From Phocaeicola sp. (GTDB taxonomy: Bacteria; Bacteroidota; Bacteroidia; Bacteroidales; Bacteroidaceae): a DNA stretch of 58,000 bases. Both the position numbers and the translations under genes were made by a program. Below the pieces are notes generated by a model. It saw only the letters and a list, made by a program, of their open reading frames with translations. It did no database searches and was not told where the DNA came from. Location of the stretch: contig JAHHQV010000010.1 in assembly GCA_020026175.1 (NCBI GenBank), positions 1 to 58,000 on the forward strand, in the 5' to 3' direction. Shown in pieces: positions 16,970-25,379 of this stretch (its first letter is position 1; each line of letters starts with the position of its first letter).

Positions 16970-17227
16970 ATGGAAGTTAGAAATTTAAGAAAAGAAAGAA
17001 CAGGTGTTGTAGTTAGCAACAAAATGGATAAGACCATTACTGTAGCTGCTAAGTTTAAGGAAAAACACCCTATTTATGGTAAGTTCGTTAGCAAGACTAA
17101 GAAATACCATGCTCATGACGAAAAGAATGAATGCTTCCCAGGTGATACAGTTCGTATCATGGAAACTCGTCCATTGAGCAAAACAAAGAGATGGAGATTA
17201 GTTGAAATTATAGAAAGAGCTAAGTAA
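16970..17227 (+). CDS. rpsQ: 30S ribosomal protein uS17
   Basis: The 85-residue form begins MEVRNLRKERTGVVVSNKMD and has the uS17 OB-fold segments TITVAAKFKEKHPIYGKFV and GDTVRIMETRPLSKTKRWRL. An in-frame ATG at 16961 would add only MVL; the start at 16970 matches the family N-terminus better. It lies 2 bp before rplN. Confidence 0.95.
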   Translation: MEVRNLRKERTGVVVSNKMDKTITVAAKFKEKHPIYGKFVSKTKKYHAHDEKNECFPGDTVRIMETRPLSKTKRWRLVEIIERAK

Positions 17228-17229
17228 TC

Positions 17230-17595
17230 ATGATACAAACAGAATCAAGACTTACAGTGTGTGACAACAGTGGAGCAAAAGAAGCTCTTTGTATCCGCGT
17301 TTTGGGTGGAACAAGAAGACGCTATGCCTCTGTTGGGGATGTTATTGTAGTTTCAATAAAGAGTGTAATCCCTTCAAGTGATGTTAAAAAAGGTGCCGTA
17401 TCTAAAGCCCTGATCGTACGTACTAAGAAAGAAATTCGTCGTGCTGACGGTTCTTATATTCGTTTTGATGATAATGCTTGTGTTCTTTTGAACAATGCAG
17501 GTGAAATTAGAGGAAGTCGTATTTTTGGTCCGGTTGCTAGAGAGTTGCGTAACGCTAATATGAAAGTCGTTTCTTTGGCACCTGAAGTACTTTAA
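17230..17595 (+). CDS. rplN: 50S ribosomal protein uL14
   Basis: The 121-residue protein begins MIQTESRLTVCDNSGAKEAL and ends with GSRIFGPVARELRNANMKVV, both diagnostic of uL14. It makes an intersubunit bridge. The length is standard. Confidence 0.98.
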   Translation: MIQTESRLTVCDNSGAKEALCIRVLGGTRRRYASVGDVIVVSIKSVIPSSDVKKGAVSKALIVRTKKEIRRADGSYIRFDDNACVLLNNAGEIRGSRIFGPVARELRNANMKVVSLAPEVL

Positions 17596-17615
17596 TTTTG
17601 TAAAAGATTTAAGTA

Positions 17616-17936
17616 ATGAGTAAATTACATATTAAAAAAGGCGATACAGTTTACGTAAACTCTGGTGAAGATAAAGGTAAGACTGGACGCGTGTTGAAAG
17701 TCCTAGTTAAAGAAGGACGTGCTTTGGTTGAAGGTATCAATATGGTATCTAAGAGCACTAAGCCAAATGCTAAGAATCCTCAGGGTGGTATTGTGAAACA
17801 GGAAGCTCCTATTCACATCTCTAACCTGAATCCTTTAGATCCTAAATCAGGTAAGCCAACACGTATTGGTAGAAGAGAAAGTTCTGACGGAAGAACATTT
17901 GTTCGTTATGCTAAAAAATCAGGAGAGGAGATTTAA
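17616..17936 (+). CDS. rplX: 50S ribosomal protein uL24
   Basis: The 106-residue protein has the KOW motif KKGDTVYVNSGEDKGKTGRV near the N-terminus and GGIVKQEAPIHISNLNPLDP further on, as in uL24. It initiates 50S assembly. Only 3 bp separate it from rplE. Confidence 0.98.
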   Translation: MSKLHIKKGDTVYVNSGEDKGKTGRVLKVLVKEGRALVEGINMVSKSTKPNAKNPQGGIVKQEAPIHISNLNPLDPKSGKPTRIGRRESSDGRTFVRYAKKSGEEI

Positions 17937-17939
17937 TAA

Positions 17940-18497
17940 ATGAGTAATACTGCAAGCCTTAAGAAAGAATATGCAGAGCGTATAGCTCCGGCATTGAAGA
18001 ATCAGTTCCAGTACTCTTCAACAATGCAAATCCCAGTTCTTAAGAAGATTGTTATCAACCAGGGATTGGGTATGGCTGTAGCTGATAAGAAGATCATAGA
18101 CGTTGCAATCAATGAATTGACTACCATCACTGGTCAGAAAGCTGTTGCAACAGTATCTCGCAAAGACATCGCAAACTTTAAGTTGCGTAAAAAAATGCCT
18201 ATCGGTGTTATGGTTACTTTGCGTCGTGAAAGAATGTACGAATTCCTAGAAAAGCTTGTTCGTGTAGCTTTGCCACGTATCCGTGACTTCAAAGGTATAG
18301 AAAGCAAGTTCGATGGTAGAGGTAACTATACTCTTGGTATTCAGGAACAGATCATATTCCCTGAAATCAATATCGACAGCATTTCTAAAATCCTTGGTAT
18401 GAATATCACTTTCGTGACTTCTGCTCAGACAGACGAAGAAGGATATGCTCTTTTGAAAGAATTCGGTTTACCGTTTAAAAACGCTAAAAAAGATTGA
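17940..18497 (+). CDS. rplE: 50S ribosomal protein uL5
   Basis: The 185-residue protein has the uL5 features PVLKKIVINQGLGMAVADKK, KLRKKMPIGVMVTLRRERMY and the C-terminal GMNITFVTSAQTDEEGYALL. It binds 5S rRNA in the central protuberance. It lies 6 bp from rpsN. Confidence 0.98.
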   Translation: MSNTASLKKEYAERIAPALKNQFQYSSTMQIPVLKKIVINQGLGMAVADKKIIDVAINELTTITGQKAVATVSRKDIANFKLRKKMPIGVMVTLRRERMYEFLEKLVRVALPRIRDFKGIESKFDGRGNYTLGIQEQIIFPEINIDSISKILGMNITFVTSAQTDEEGYALLKEFGLPFKNAKKD

Positions 18498-18503
18498 TAA
18501 GCT

Positions 18504-18803
18504 ATGGCAAAAGAATCAATGAAAGCTCGCGAAGTTAAAAGAGCTAAACTTGTTGCAAGATATGCTGAAAAGCGTGCTGCGCTTAAGAAAATCGTTAACA
18601 CAGGTGATCCTGCTGAAGCTTTTGAAGCTGCACAGAAATTGCAGGATCTTCCTAAGAATTCTAATCCGATTCGTTTGCACAACCGTTGCAAACTTACTGG
18701 ACGTCCAAAAGGTTATATGCGTCAGTTCGGAATTTCACGTATTCAATTCCGTGAAATGGCTTCTAACGGTTTGATTCCAGGCGTTAAAAAAGCAAGCTGG
18801 TAA
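18504..18803 (+). CDS. rpsN: 30S ribosomal protein uS14, zinc-free form
   Basis: The 99-residue protein has the uS14 C-terminus RCKLTGRPKGYMRQFGISRI and FREMASNGLIPGVKKASW. It is the long form without the four-cysteine zinc knuckle (only one Cys, in NRCKLTG). It needs no zinc, like E. coli uS14. Confidence 0.97.
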   Translation: MAKESMKAREVKRAKLVARYAEKRAALKKIVNTGDPAEAFEAAQKLQDLPKNSNPIRLHNRCKLTGRPKGYMRQFGISRIQFREMASNGLIPGVKKASW

Positions 18804-18828
18804 GAATTTTTTTTATTATTAAATATTG

Positions 18829-18843
18829 TCAGGGTAGTCCTGA
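18829..18843 (+). promoter_or_regulatory. Small hairpin in the rpsN-rpsH gap
   Basis: TCAGG (18829-18833) pairs with CCTGA (18839-18843) around a 5-nt loop, just after a T-rich run. It is too weak for a terminator. A role in control of the spc genes is only a guess from position. Confidence 0.25.
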
Positions 18844-18864
18844 TTAATTTAACAAATTTATTTT

Positions 18865-19260
18865 ATGACAGATCCAATAGCAGATTATCTCACCAGATTG
18901 AGAAATGCGATTAGTGCTAAGCACAGAGTAGTGGAAGTTCCTGCATCAAACTTAAAAAAGGAGATCACTAAGATCTTGTTTGATAAGGGTTACATCCTAA
19001 ACTACAAGTTTATTGAAGATGGTCCTCAGGGTACTATCAAGGTAGCTTTGAAGTATGATACAGTTAACAAAGTTAACGCTATCAAAAAGCTTCAGAGAGT
19101 TTCAACTCCAGGTATGCGTAAGTATACTGGCTACAAGGATATGCCGAGAGTAATTAATGGATTAGGTATTGCTATTATATCTACTTCCAAAGGTGTAATG
19201 ACAAACAAAGAAGCTGCTGACCTTAAGATTGGTGGTGAAGTTCTTTGCTATGTATATTAA
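18865..19260 (+). CDS. rpsH: 30S ribosomal protein uS8
   Basis: The 131-residue protein begins MTDPIADYLTRLRNAISAKH and ends with GIAIISTSKGVMTNKEAADL and KIGGEVLCYVY, the uS8 signature. It binds the central 16S domain, and in E. coli it represses the spc operon. It follows the widest gap in this part of the cluster (61 bp). Confidence 0.98.
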   Translation: MTDPIADYLTRLRNAISAKHRVVEVPASNLKKEITKILFDKGYILNYKFIEDGPQGTIKVALKYDTVNKVNAIKKLQRVSTPGMRKYTGYKDMPRVINGLGIAIISTSKGVMTNKEAADLKIGGEVLCYVY

Positions 19261-19263
19261 TTT

Positions 19264-19270
19264 AGGAGGA
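19264..19270 (+). promoter_or_regulatory. Shine-Dalgarno sequence before rplF
   Basis: AGGAGGA ends 6 nt before the rplF ATG. It is one of three such strong sites in the ribosomal cluster. Confidence 0.65.
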
Positions 19271-19276
19271 TAAGCA

Positions 19277-19846
19277 ATGTCAAGAATTGGTAAATTACCT
19301 ATTAGTATTCCTGCTGGAGTAACAGTTACTCTTAAGGATAACGTAGTTAACGTAAAGGGCTCTAAAGGTGAGTTGAGTCAGTTTGTTGATCCTTCTATCA
19401 ATGTAGAGATAGCAGACGGACAAGTGGTGTTGACAGAAAATGAAAGCGCTTTATTAGATAACTTGAAGCAGCGTCACGCTTTCCATGGTTTGTATCGTGC
19501 TTTGATTAACAACATGGTTGTAGGCGTTTCTCAAGGTTATAAGAAAGAATTGGAGCTTGTCGGTGTTGGTTACCGTGCTTCTAACAATGGTAACATCATT
19601 GATTTCGCTTTGGGTTATACACATAATATTTTCTTCCAGTTGCCACCTGAAATAAAGGTTGAAACTAAATCTGAAAGAAATAAGAACCCTCTTATTATTT
19701 TGGAATCTTGTGACAAACAGCTGCTCGGTCAGGTTTGTTCAAAAATACGTTCTTTCCGTAAGCCTGAACCTTACAAAGGAAAAGGTATTAAGTTTGTTGG
19801 CGAAGAAATTCGTAGAAAGTCTGGTAAGTCAGCTGGTGCTAAATAA
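19277..19846 (+). CDS. rplF: 50S ribosomal protein uL6
   Basis: The 189-residue protein begins MSRIGKLPISIPAGVTVTLK and carries the uL6 C-terminal signature PEPYKGKGIKFVGEEIRRKS. It sits near the sarcin-ricin loop. The length is slightly above the bacterial average, with no unusual insertion. It is preceded by a good Shine-Dalgarno sequence. Confidence 0.98.
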   Translation: MSRIGKLPISIPAGVTVTLKDNVVNVKGSKGELSQFVDPSINVEIADGQVVLTENESALLDNLKQRHAFHGLYRALINNMVVGVSQGYKKELELVGVGYRASNNGNIIDFALGYTHNIFFQLPPEIKVETKSERNKNPLIILESCDKQLLGQVCSKIRSFRKPEPYKGKGIKFVGEEIRRKSGKSAGAK

Positions 19847-19867
19847 TTCACTTAAATACGTATAATT

Positions 19868-20209
19868 ATGACAACAAAAATAGAAAGACGAATTAAGATC
19901 AAATATAGAGTACGCAACAAGATTTCAGGTACTCCTGAACGTCCGCGTATGAGTGTGTTTAGAAGTAACAAGCAGATATATGTTCAGGTTATCGATGATT
20001 TGAACGGTAAAACTTTGGCAGCAGCTTCTTCTCTTGGTATAGAAGCTTGCCCAAAGAAAGAACAGGCTGCTAAGGTTGGTGAATTGATCGCTAAGAAAGC
20101 TCAAGAAGCTGGTATTACGACTGTCGTATTCGACCGTAATGGTTACTTGTATCATGGGAGAGTAAAAGAAGTGGCTGATGCTGCTCGTAACGGTGGACTT
20201 AAATTTTAA
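19868..20209 (+). CDS. rplR: 50S ribosomal protein uL18
   Basis: The 113-residue protein has GTPERPRMSVFRSNKQIYVQ near the N-terminus and the C-terminal VVFDRNGYLYHGRVKEVADA and ARNGGLKF, as in uL18. It binds 5S rRNA with uL5. It is 6 bp from rpsE. Confidence 0.98.
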   Translation: MTTKIERRIKIKYRVRNKISGTPERPRMSVFRSNKQIYVQVIDDLNGKTLAAASSLGIEACPKKEQAAKVGELIAKKAQEAGITTVVFDRNGYLYHGRVKEVADAARNGGLKF

Positions 20210-20215
20210 TGAATT

Positions 20216-20731
20216 ATGGCAGTTAATAATAGAGTTAAGATCACTAACGATATCGAATTAAAAGATAGATTGGTTGCTATCAACCGTGTTACTAAGGTTA
20301 CTAAAGGTGGTAGAACATTCAGTTTCTCTGCAATAGTTGTAGTAGGTAATGAAGATGGAATCATCGGATGGGGCCTTGGAAAAGCTGGTGAAGTAACTGC
20401 AGCAATCGCTAAAGGTGTTGAAGCTGCGAAGAAAAACCTTACACGTGTTCCATTGTTGAAAGGTACTGTTCCTCACGAACAGTCTGCAAAGTTCGGTGGT
20501 GCTGAAGTATTTATCAAACCTGCTTCTACTGGTACTGGAGTTGTTGCTGGTGGAGCTATGCGTGCCGTTTTGGAAAGTGTTGGTGTAACTGACGTTTTGG
20601 CTAAGTCTAAGGGGTCTTCTAACCCACACAACTTGGTTAAAGCTACTATCAAGGCTTTGGGCGAAATGAGAGATGCTCGTATGGTTGCTCAGAACAGAGG
20701 TGTAAGTTTGGATAAAGTATTTAGAGGATAA
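20216..20731 (+). CDS. rpsE: 30S ribosomal protein uS5
   Basis: The 171-residue protein has the uS5 motifs LKDRLVAINRVTKVTKGGRT and GLGKAGEVTAAIAKGVEAAK, and the C-terminal domain ending DARMVAQNRGVSLDKVFRG. It takes part in decoding fidelity. Its stop overlaps the first base of the rpmD Shine-Dalgarno site. Confidence 0.98.
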   Translation: MAVNNRVKITNDIELKDRLVAINRVTKVTKGGRTFSFSAIVVVGNEDGIIGWGLGKAGEVTAAIAKGVEAAKKNLTRVPLLKGTVPHEQSAKFGGAEVFIKPASTGTGVVAGGAMRAVLESVGVTDVLAKSKGSSNPHNLVKATIKALGEMRDARMVAQNRGVSLDKVFRG

Positions 20732-20736
20732 GGAGG
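20731..20736 (+). promoter_or_regulatory. Strong Shine-Dalgarno sequence before rpmD
   Basis: AGGAGG lies 6 nt before the rpmD ATG and overlaps the rpsE stop codon, a layout that favours reinitiation. Confidence 0.7.
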
Positions 20737-20742
20737 AATAAC

Positions 20743-20919
20743 ATGTCAACTATAAAGGTTAAGCAAGTAAAAAGTAGAATTGGTGCTCCTGCTGATCAGA
20801 AGAGAACATTGGATGCGCTTGGTCTTCGTAAAATGAATCGTGTGGTTGAACACGAAGAGACTCCATCAATCCTTGGTATGATTGAGAAGGTTAAACACCT
20901 AGTTCAAATCGTTAAGTAA
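20743..20919 (+). CDS. rpmD: 50S ribosomal protein uL30
   Basis: The short gene encodes 58 residues (MSTIKVKQVKSRIGAPADQK, then RTLDALGLRKMNRVVEHEET and a helix ending LVQIVK). This is the standard uL30 size and sequence pattern. It lies between rpsE and rplO as in other bacteria and is preceded by a consensus AGGAGG. Confidence 0.96.
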   Translation: MSTIKVKQVKSRIGAPADQKRTLDALGLRKMNRVVEHEETPSILGMIEKVKHLVQIVK

Positions 20920-20948
20920 TATATTGTTAATAATAAAGATTTTACAAT

Positions 20949-21395
20949 ATGAATTTAAATAGTTTAAGTCCTGCTACAGGTTCTGTCAAAACTAGAAAAA
21001 GAATTGGTCGTGGACCAGGTTCTGGTTTAGGTGGTACTTCTACAAGAGGACACAAAGGAGCAAAATCTAGATCTGGTTATTCTAAGAAAATCGGATTTGA
21101 AGGTGGTCAGATGCCTCTTCAGCGTCGTGTTCCAAAGTTTGGTTTCAAGAATATCAATCGTGTTGAATATAAAGCTATCAACCTAGATACAATTCAGAGC
21201 TTAGCTGAAGCTAAGAATCTTACTAAAGTTGGTATCAACGAGTTGATCGAAGCAGGTTTCATTTCTTCTAACCAGTTAGTGAAAGTTCTTGGTAACGGTA
21301 GTTTAACTACTAAACTTGATGTAGAAGCAAATGCTTTCTCAAAAAGTGCAGTAGCTGCAATCGAAGCCGTTGGTGGTAATGCAGTAAAACTCTGA
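20949..21395 (+). CDS. rplO: 50S ribosomal protein uL15
   Basis: The 148-residue protein begins MNLNSLSPATGSVKTRKRIG and continues with the Gly/Arg-rich uL15 segment GRGPGSGLGGTSTRGHKGAK and FEGGQMPLQRRVPKFGF. It is a late 50S assembly protein. It ends 4 bp before secY. Confidence 0.98.
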   Translation: MNLNSLSPATGSVKTRKRIGRGPGSGLGGTSTRGHKGAKSRSGYSKKIGFEGGQMPLQRRVPKFGFKNINRVEYKAINLDTIQSLAEAKNLTKVGINELIEAGFISSNQLVKVLGNGSLTTKLDVEANAFSKSAVAAIEAVGGNAVKL

Positions 21396-21399
21396 TTAA

Positions 21400-22746
21400 A
21401 TGAGAAAATCTATTGAAACATTAAAAAATATATGGAATATTGAGGATCTGAGAAAACGGATCCTCATTACTATATTGTTTGTTGCAATTTACCGTCTTGG
21501 CTCGTACGTGGTTCTTCCAGGTATCAATCCTGAGATGCTTACTAAATTGCACGAACAGACAAGTGAAGGTCTACTTGCTTTGTTGAATATGTTTTCTGGT
21601 GGCGCATTTTCTAATGCATCTATTTTTGCATTGGGTATCATGCCATATATCTCTGCATCTATCGTGATACAGCTTTTGGCTATAGCAGTGCCTTACTTCC
21701 AGAAACTACAGAGAGAAGGTGAGAGTGGTAGAAGAAAAATCAATCAATATACTCGTATCTTGACATTGATAATCTTGGTCTTCCAAGCTCCTTCTTATCT
21801 GATCAATTTGAAGTTTAATGCAGGTCCTGCTCTTAATGCTTCATTAGATTGGACTTTCTTTATAATTACATCTACCATCATTTTGGCAGCTGGTAGTATG
21901 TTCGTCCTGTGGCTCGGTGAAAGAATTACTGATAAGGGTATTGGTAACGGTGTCTCGTTAATAATTATGGTGGGTATCATTGCCCGTCTACCTCAGGCTT
22001 TCGGAGGAGAGTTGGTCTCAAGACTTACTCTTGCAGAAACCGGTGGTGTGATTATGTTCATTGTAGAAATCGTTGCTTTACTTGCTGTAATTTCTGCCGC
22101 TATCTTGTTGGTGCAGGGTGTACGTAAAGTTCCAGTGCAATATGCTAAGCGTATTGTTGGTAATAAACAATATGGTGGCGCTCGCCAGTATATACCTTTG
22201 AAGGTTAATGCGGCAAACGTAATGCCTATAATCTTTGCTCAGGCTATTATGTTTATCCCTATCACTGTTGTTGGTTTTTCCAATACTGAAAGTGCTAGCG
22301 GTATTATGCGTCAGATGATTGATCATACAAGCTTTGCCTATAATTTGGTTTTCTCAGTATTGATTATTATGTTTACATATTTCTATACTGCCATCACAAT
22401 TAATCCAAACCAAATGGCTGAAGATATGAAGAGAAATAATGGTTTTGTTCCTGGTATCAAACCTGGAAAACCTACTGCTGATTATTTGGATACTATAATG
22501 TCACGCATTACTCTTCCTGGATCGTTATTCTTAGCTGTTATTGCCGTCCTTCCTGCCTTCGCTGGATACTTTGGTATTCAGGCTGAGTTCGCTCAGTTCT
22601 TTGGAGGTACTTCTTTGCTGATTTTAGTTGGTGTAGTGCTTGACACTCTTCAGCAAGTAGAAAGTCATTTGTTGATGAGACATTATGATGGTTTGCTTAA
22701 CTCAGGAAGAATAAGAGGACGTTCTGGAAATATTGCAGCTTACTAA
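21400..22746 (+). CDS. secY: Protein translocase subunit SecY
   Basis: The 448-residue inner-membrane protein is the pore of the Sec translocon. Ten hydrophobic segments are readable, starting at IILFVAIYRLGSYVVLPG-like residues 22-40. Landmarks are the plug/TM2 segment FSGGAFSNASIFALGIMPYI and the cytoplasmic loop VRKVPVQYAKRIVG before a second loop with NNGFVPGIKPGKPTADYLD. Placement after rplO is universal in bacteria. Confidence 0.97.
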   Translation: MRKSIETLKNIWNIEDLRKRILITILFVAIYRLGSYVVLPGINPEMLTKLHEQTSEGLLALLNMFSGGAFSNASIFALGIMPYISASIVIQLLAIAVPYFQKLQREGESGRRKINQYTRILTLIILVFQAPSYLINLKFNAGPALNASLDWTFFIITSTIILAAGSMFVLWLGERITDKGIGNGVSLIIMVGIIARLPQAFGGELVSRLTLAETGGVIMFIVEIVALLAVISAAILLVQGVRKVPVQYAKRIVGNKQYGGARQYIPLKVNAANVMPIIFAQAIMFIPITVVGFSNTESASGIMRQMIDHTSFAYNLVFSVLIIMFTYFYTAITINPNQMAEDMKRNNGFVPGIKPGKPTADYLDTIMSRITLPGSLFLAVIAVLPAFAGYFGIQAEFAQFFGGTSLLILVGVVLDTLQQVESHLLMRHYDGLLNSGRIRGRSGNIAAY

Positions 22747-22757
22747 TAATTACTCTA

Positions 22758-23555
22758 ATGATTATTCTTAAAACAGATGATGAAATAGAGCTCCTTCGTC
22801 AGAGTAATCTCCTTGTGGGGAAGACTCTGGCAGAAGTAGCAAAGCTAATTCAGCCAGGAGTTACCACAAGACAACTTGATAAGGTGGCTGAGCAGTTTAT
22901 AAGAGATAATGGCGCGATTCCTACATTTAAGGGATTCCCTAATCCCTATGGTGAACCTTTTCCTGCTGCTATATGCACCTCTGTAAACAGTCAGGTTGTA
23001 CATGGAATTCCAAATGATATTCCTTTAGAAGAAGGTGATATTGTTTCTGTAGATTGTGGTACATTGATGAACGGATTTTGTGGAGATTCTGCTTATACAT
23101 TTTGTGTTGGTGAAGTTTCACCAGAACATAGGCAGTTACTTAGGGTGACCAAAGAATCGCTTTATAAAGGTATTGAAAATGCAGTCCACGGCAAAAGACT
23201 TGGTGATATAGGATTTGCAATCCAAAGTCATTGTGAACAATTTAAATATGGAGTTGTTCGTGAGTTTGTAGGTCATGGTATCGGTAAAGAAATGCATGAA
23301 CCTCCTGCTGTCCCTAATTATGGTAAAAGAGGTACAGGTATCATGCTGAAAAAAGGCATGTGTATAGCTATTGAACCGATGATTACTCAGGCTGACAGAA
23401 AAATTTTCCTCGAGAATGACGGATGGTCTATCAGAACTAGAGATAATGGTTTTGCAGCACATTTTGAACATACAGTAGCAATAGGGCTTGGTAAAGCTGA
23501 TATTTTATCATCATTTGAATTTATAGAACAAGTATTAGGAGATAAAGTAATTTAA
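22758..23555 (+). CDS. map: Methionine aminopeptidase, type I
   Basis: The 265-residue cytosolic metalloprotease removes the initiator methionine. Metal and active-site segments are visible in order: VHGIPND, VSVDCGTLMNGFCGDSAYTF (two Asp), VGHGIGKEMHEPPAVPNYG (His), AIEPM (Glu) and FEHTVAIG (Glu). It stands between secY and infA, as is typical of Bacteroidetes and Firmicutes. The gap to infA is 1 bp. Confidence 0.97.
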   Translation: MIILKTDDEIELLRQSNLLVGKTLAEVAKLIQPGVTTRQLDKVAEQFIRDNGAIPTFKGFPNPYGEPFPAAICTSVNSQVVHGIPNDIPLEEGDIVSVDCGTLMNGFCGDSAYTFCVGEVSPEHRQLLRVTKESLYKGIENAVHGKRLGDIGFAIQSHCEQFKYGVVREFVGHGIGKEMHEPPAVPNYGKRGTGIMLKKGMCIAIEPMITQADRKIFLENDGWSIRTRDNGFAAHFEHTVAIGLGKADILSSFEFIEQVLGDKVI

Positions 23556-23556
23556 T

Positions 23557-23775
23557 ATGGCAAAGCAATCTGCAATAGAACAAGATGGAGTTATCGTTGA
23601 AGCATTGTCTAATGCAATGTTTCGTGTCGAGCTAGAAAACGGACATGAGATTACCGCTCATATTTCTGGCAAAATGAGAATGCATTACATAAAAATACTT
23701 CCAGGAGATAAAGTAAGAGTTGAAATGTCACCTTACGACTTGTCTAAAGGAAGAATCGTTTTTAGATACAAATAA
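23557..23775 (+). CDS. infA: Translation initiation factor IF-1
   Basis: The 72-residue OB-fold protein has the IF-1 core QDGVIVEALSNAMFRVELEN, GHEITAHISGKMRMHYIKIL and the C-terminal LSKGRIVFRYK. It binds the ribosomal A site during initiation. The start lies one base after the map stop. Confidence 0.98.
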   Translation: MAKQSAIEQDGVIVEALSNAMFRVELENGHEITAHISGKMRMHYIKILPGDKVRVEMSPYDLSKGRIVFRYK

Positions 23776-23787
23776 TACAATAAAGAT

Positions 23788-23904
23788 ATGAAAGTAAGAG
23801 CTTCATTAAAAAAACGTACGCCGGAATGTAAGATCGTTAGACGTAATGGCCGTTTGTATGTTATTAACAAGAAAAATCCTAAGTATAAACAACGTCAAGG
23901 ATAA
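23788..23904 (+). CDS. rpmJ: 50S ribosomal protein bL36, zinc-free form
   Basis: This 38-residue gene reads MKVRASLKKRTPECKIVRRN, GRLYVINKKNPKYKQRQG. Only one of the usual Cys-Cys-Cys-His zinc ligands remains (Cys14), so this is a C-minus bL36 that cannot build a zinc ribbon. It keeps the standard place between infA and rpsM. Confidence 0.95.
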   Translation: MKVRASLKKRTPECKIVRRNGRLYVINKKNPKYKQRQG

Positions 23905-23936
23905 TTTATTATTTTTGCAAAAAAAATAATTAGTAT

Positions 23937-24317
23937 ATGGCTATAAGAATAGTTGGTGTAGATTTGCCTCAAAATAAGAGAGGTGAGATTGCGTTAACAT
24001 ACGTATATGGTATCGGACGCAGCAGTTCAGCAAAAATTTTGGATAAAGCAGGTGTAGATCGTGACCTTAAAGTTAAGGATTGGACAGATGATCAGGCTGC
24101 TAAAATTCGTGAAATCATTGGTGCTGAATACAAAGTTGAAGGTGATCTTCGTTCAGAAATCCAGTTGAACATTAAGAGATTAATGGATATTGGTTGCTAT
24201 CGTGGTGTACGTCACCGTTTGGGACTTCCTGTAAGAGGTCAGAGCACAAAGAACAATGCTCGTACACGTAAGGGAAGAAAGAAAACAGTTGCAAATAAGA
24301 AAAAAGCTACTAAATAA
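23937..24317 (+). CDS. rpsM: 30S ribosomal protein uS13
   Basis: The 126-residue protein begins MAIRIVGVDLPQNKRGEIAL and ends with the uS13 signature RGVRHRLGLPVRGQSTKNNA and RTRKGRKK. It is in the 30S head and contacts tRNAs and the 50S. It is 11 bp from rpsK. Confidence 0.98.
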   Translation: MAIRIVGVDLPQNKRGEIALTYVYGIGRSSSAKILDKAGVDRDLKVKDWTDDQAAKIREIIGAEYKVEGDLRSEIQLNIKRLMDIGCYRGVRHRLGLPVRGQSTKNNARTRKGRKKTVANKKKATK

Positions 24318-24328
24318 TAATTGTTGAT

Positions 24329-24718
24329 ATGGCAAAAAAAACAGTCGCAGCTAAAAAAAGAAATGTGAAGGTTGATGCAAACGGACAGTTGCACGTTCAT
24401 TCATCATTCAATAACATCATCGTTTCTTTAGCAAATAGCGAAGGCCAGATTATTTCTTGGTCTTCAGCAGGTAAGATGGGATTTAGAGGTTCAAAGAAGA
24501 ACACTCCTTACGCAGCTCAGATGGCTGCACAGGATTGTGCAAAAGTAGCATTTGACCTTGGATTGAGAAAGGTTAAAGCTTACGTTAAGGGTCCAGGTAA
24601 CGGACGTGAGTCTGCTATCAGAACCGTACACGGAGCTGGAATCGAAGTTACTGAAATCATTGACGTAACTCCATTGCCTCACAACGGTTGTCGTCCTCCT
24701 AAGAGAAGAAGAGTATAA
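24329..24718 (+). CDS. rpsK: 30S ribosomal protein uS11
   Basis: The 129-residue protein has the uS11 blocks LHVHSSFNNIIVSLANSEGQ, SAGKMGFRGSKKNTPYAAQM and the C-terminal DVTPLPHNGCRPPKRRRV. It lies in the 30S platform. The N-terminus is Lys-rich. Confidence 0.98.
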   Translation: MAKKTVAAKKRNVKVDANGQLHVHSSFNNIIVSLANSEGQIISWSSAGKMGFRGSKKNTPYAAQMAAQDCAKVAFDLGLRKVKAYVKGPGNGRESAIRTVHGAGIEVTEIIDVTPLPHNGCRPPKRRRV

Positions 24719-24762
24719 TTTCTGACATCCGTATTAAATAACAATTAAAATTATAGAAAGAA

Positions 24763-25368
24763 ATGGCTAGATATACTGGACCTAAAAGTAGAATTGCACG
24801 TAAATTCGGTGAAGCTATCTTCGGAGCAGATAAAGTATTGTCAAAGAAAAACTATCCTCCTGGACAGCACGGAAATACTCGCCGTAGAAAGACTTCTGAA
24901 TACGGTGTCATGTTGGCTGAAAAGCAGAAAGCTAAATATACTTACGGTGTACTTGAAAAACAGTTCCGTAACTTGTTTGAAAGAGCTGCTAGTCAGAATG
25001 GTATTACAGGTGAACTTTTGTTGCAAGCTCTAGAATGTCGTTTGGATAATGTTGTATTCCGTATGGGTATAGCTCCAACTCGTGCTGCTGCACGTCAGTT
25101 GGTAAGTCACAAACACATTACTGTAGATGGTAAGGTTGTTAATATCCCTTCGTTCGCTGTAAAACCAGGTCAGTTGGTAGGTGTTCGTGAAAGATCTAAG
25201 TCTTTGGAAGTTATCGCTAACTCTTTGGCTGGATTCAACCACAGCAAGTACCCTTGGTTAGAATGGGATCAGAACTCTAAGACTGGTAAAATGTTGCACG
25301 TTCCACAGAGAGCTGACATTCCTGAAAACATAAAAGAACACTTAATCGTTGAATTGTACTCTAAATAA
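24763..25368 (+). CDS. rpsD: 30S ribosomal protein uS4
   Basis: The 201-residue protein starts MARYTGPKSRIARKFGEAIF and contains the S4 RNA-binding domain (ECRLDNVVFRMGIAPTRAAA, VSHKHITVDGKVVNIPSF). It is a primary 16S-binding assembly protein. The N-terminus lacks the zinc cysteines found in some uS4 proteins. Confidence 0.98.
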   Translation: MARYTGPKSRIARKFGEAIFGADKVLSKKNYPPGQHGNTRRRKTSEYGVMLAEKQKAKYTYGVLEKQFRNLFERAASQNGITGELLLQALECRLDNVVFRMGIAPTRAAARQLVSHKHITVDGKVVNIPSFAVKPGQLVGVRERSKSLEVIANSLAGFNHSKYPWLEWDQNSKTGKMLHVPQRADIPENIKEHLIVELYSK

Positions 25369-25379
25369 TAATTAATTTC

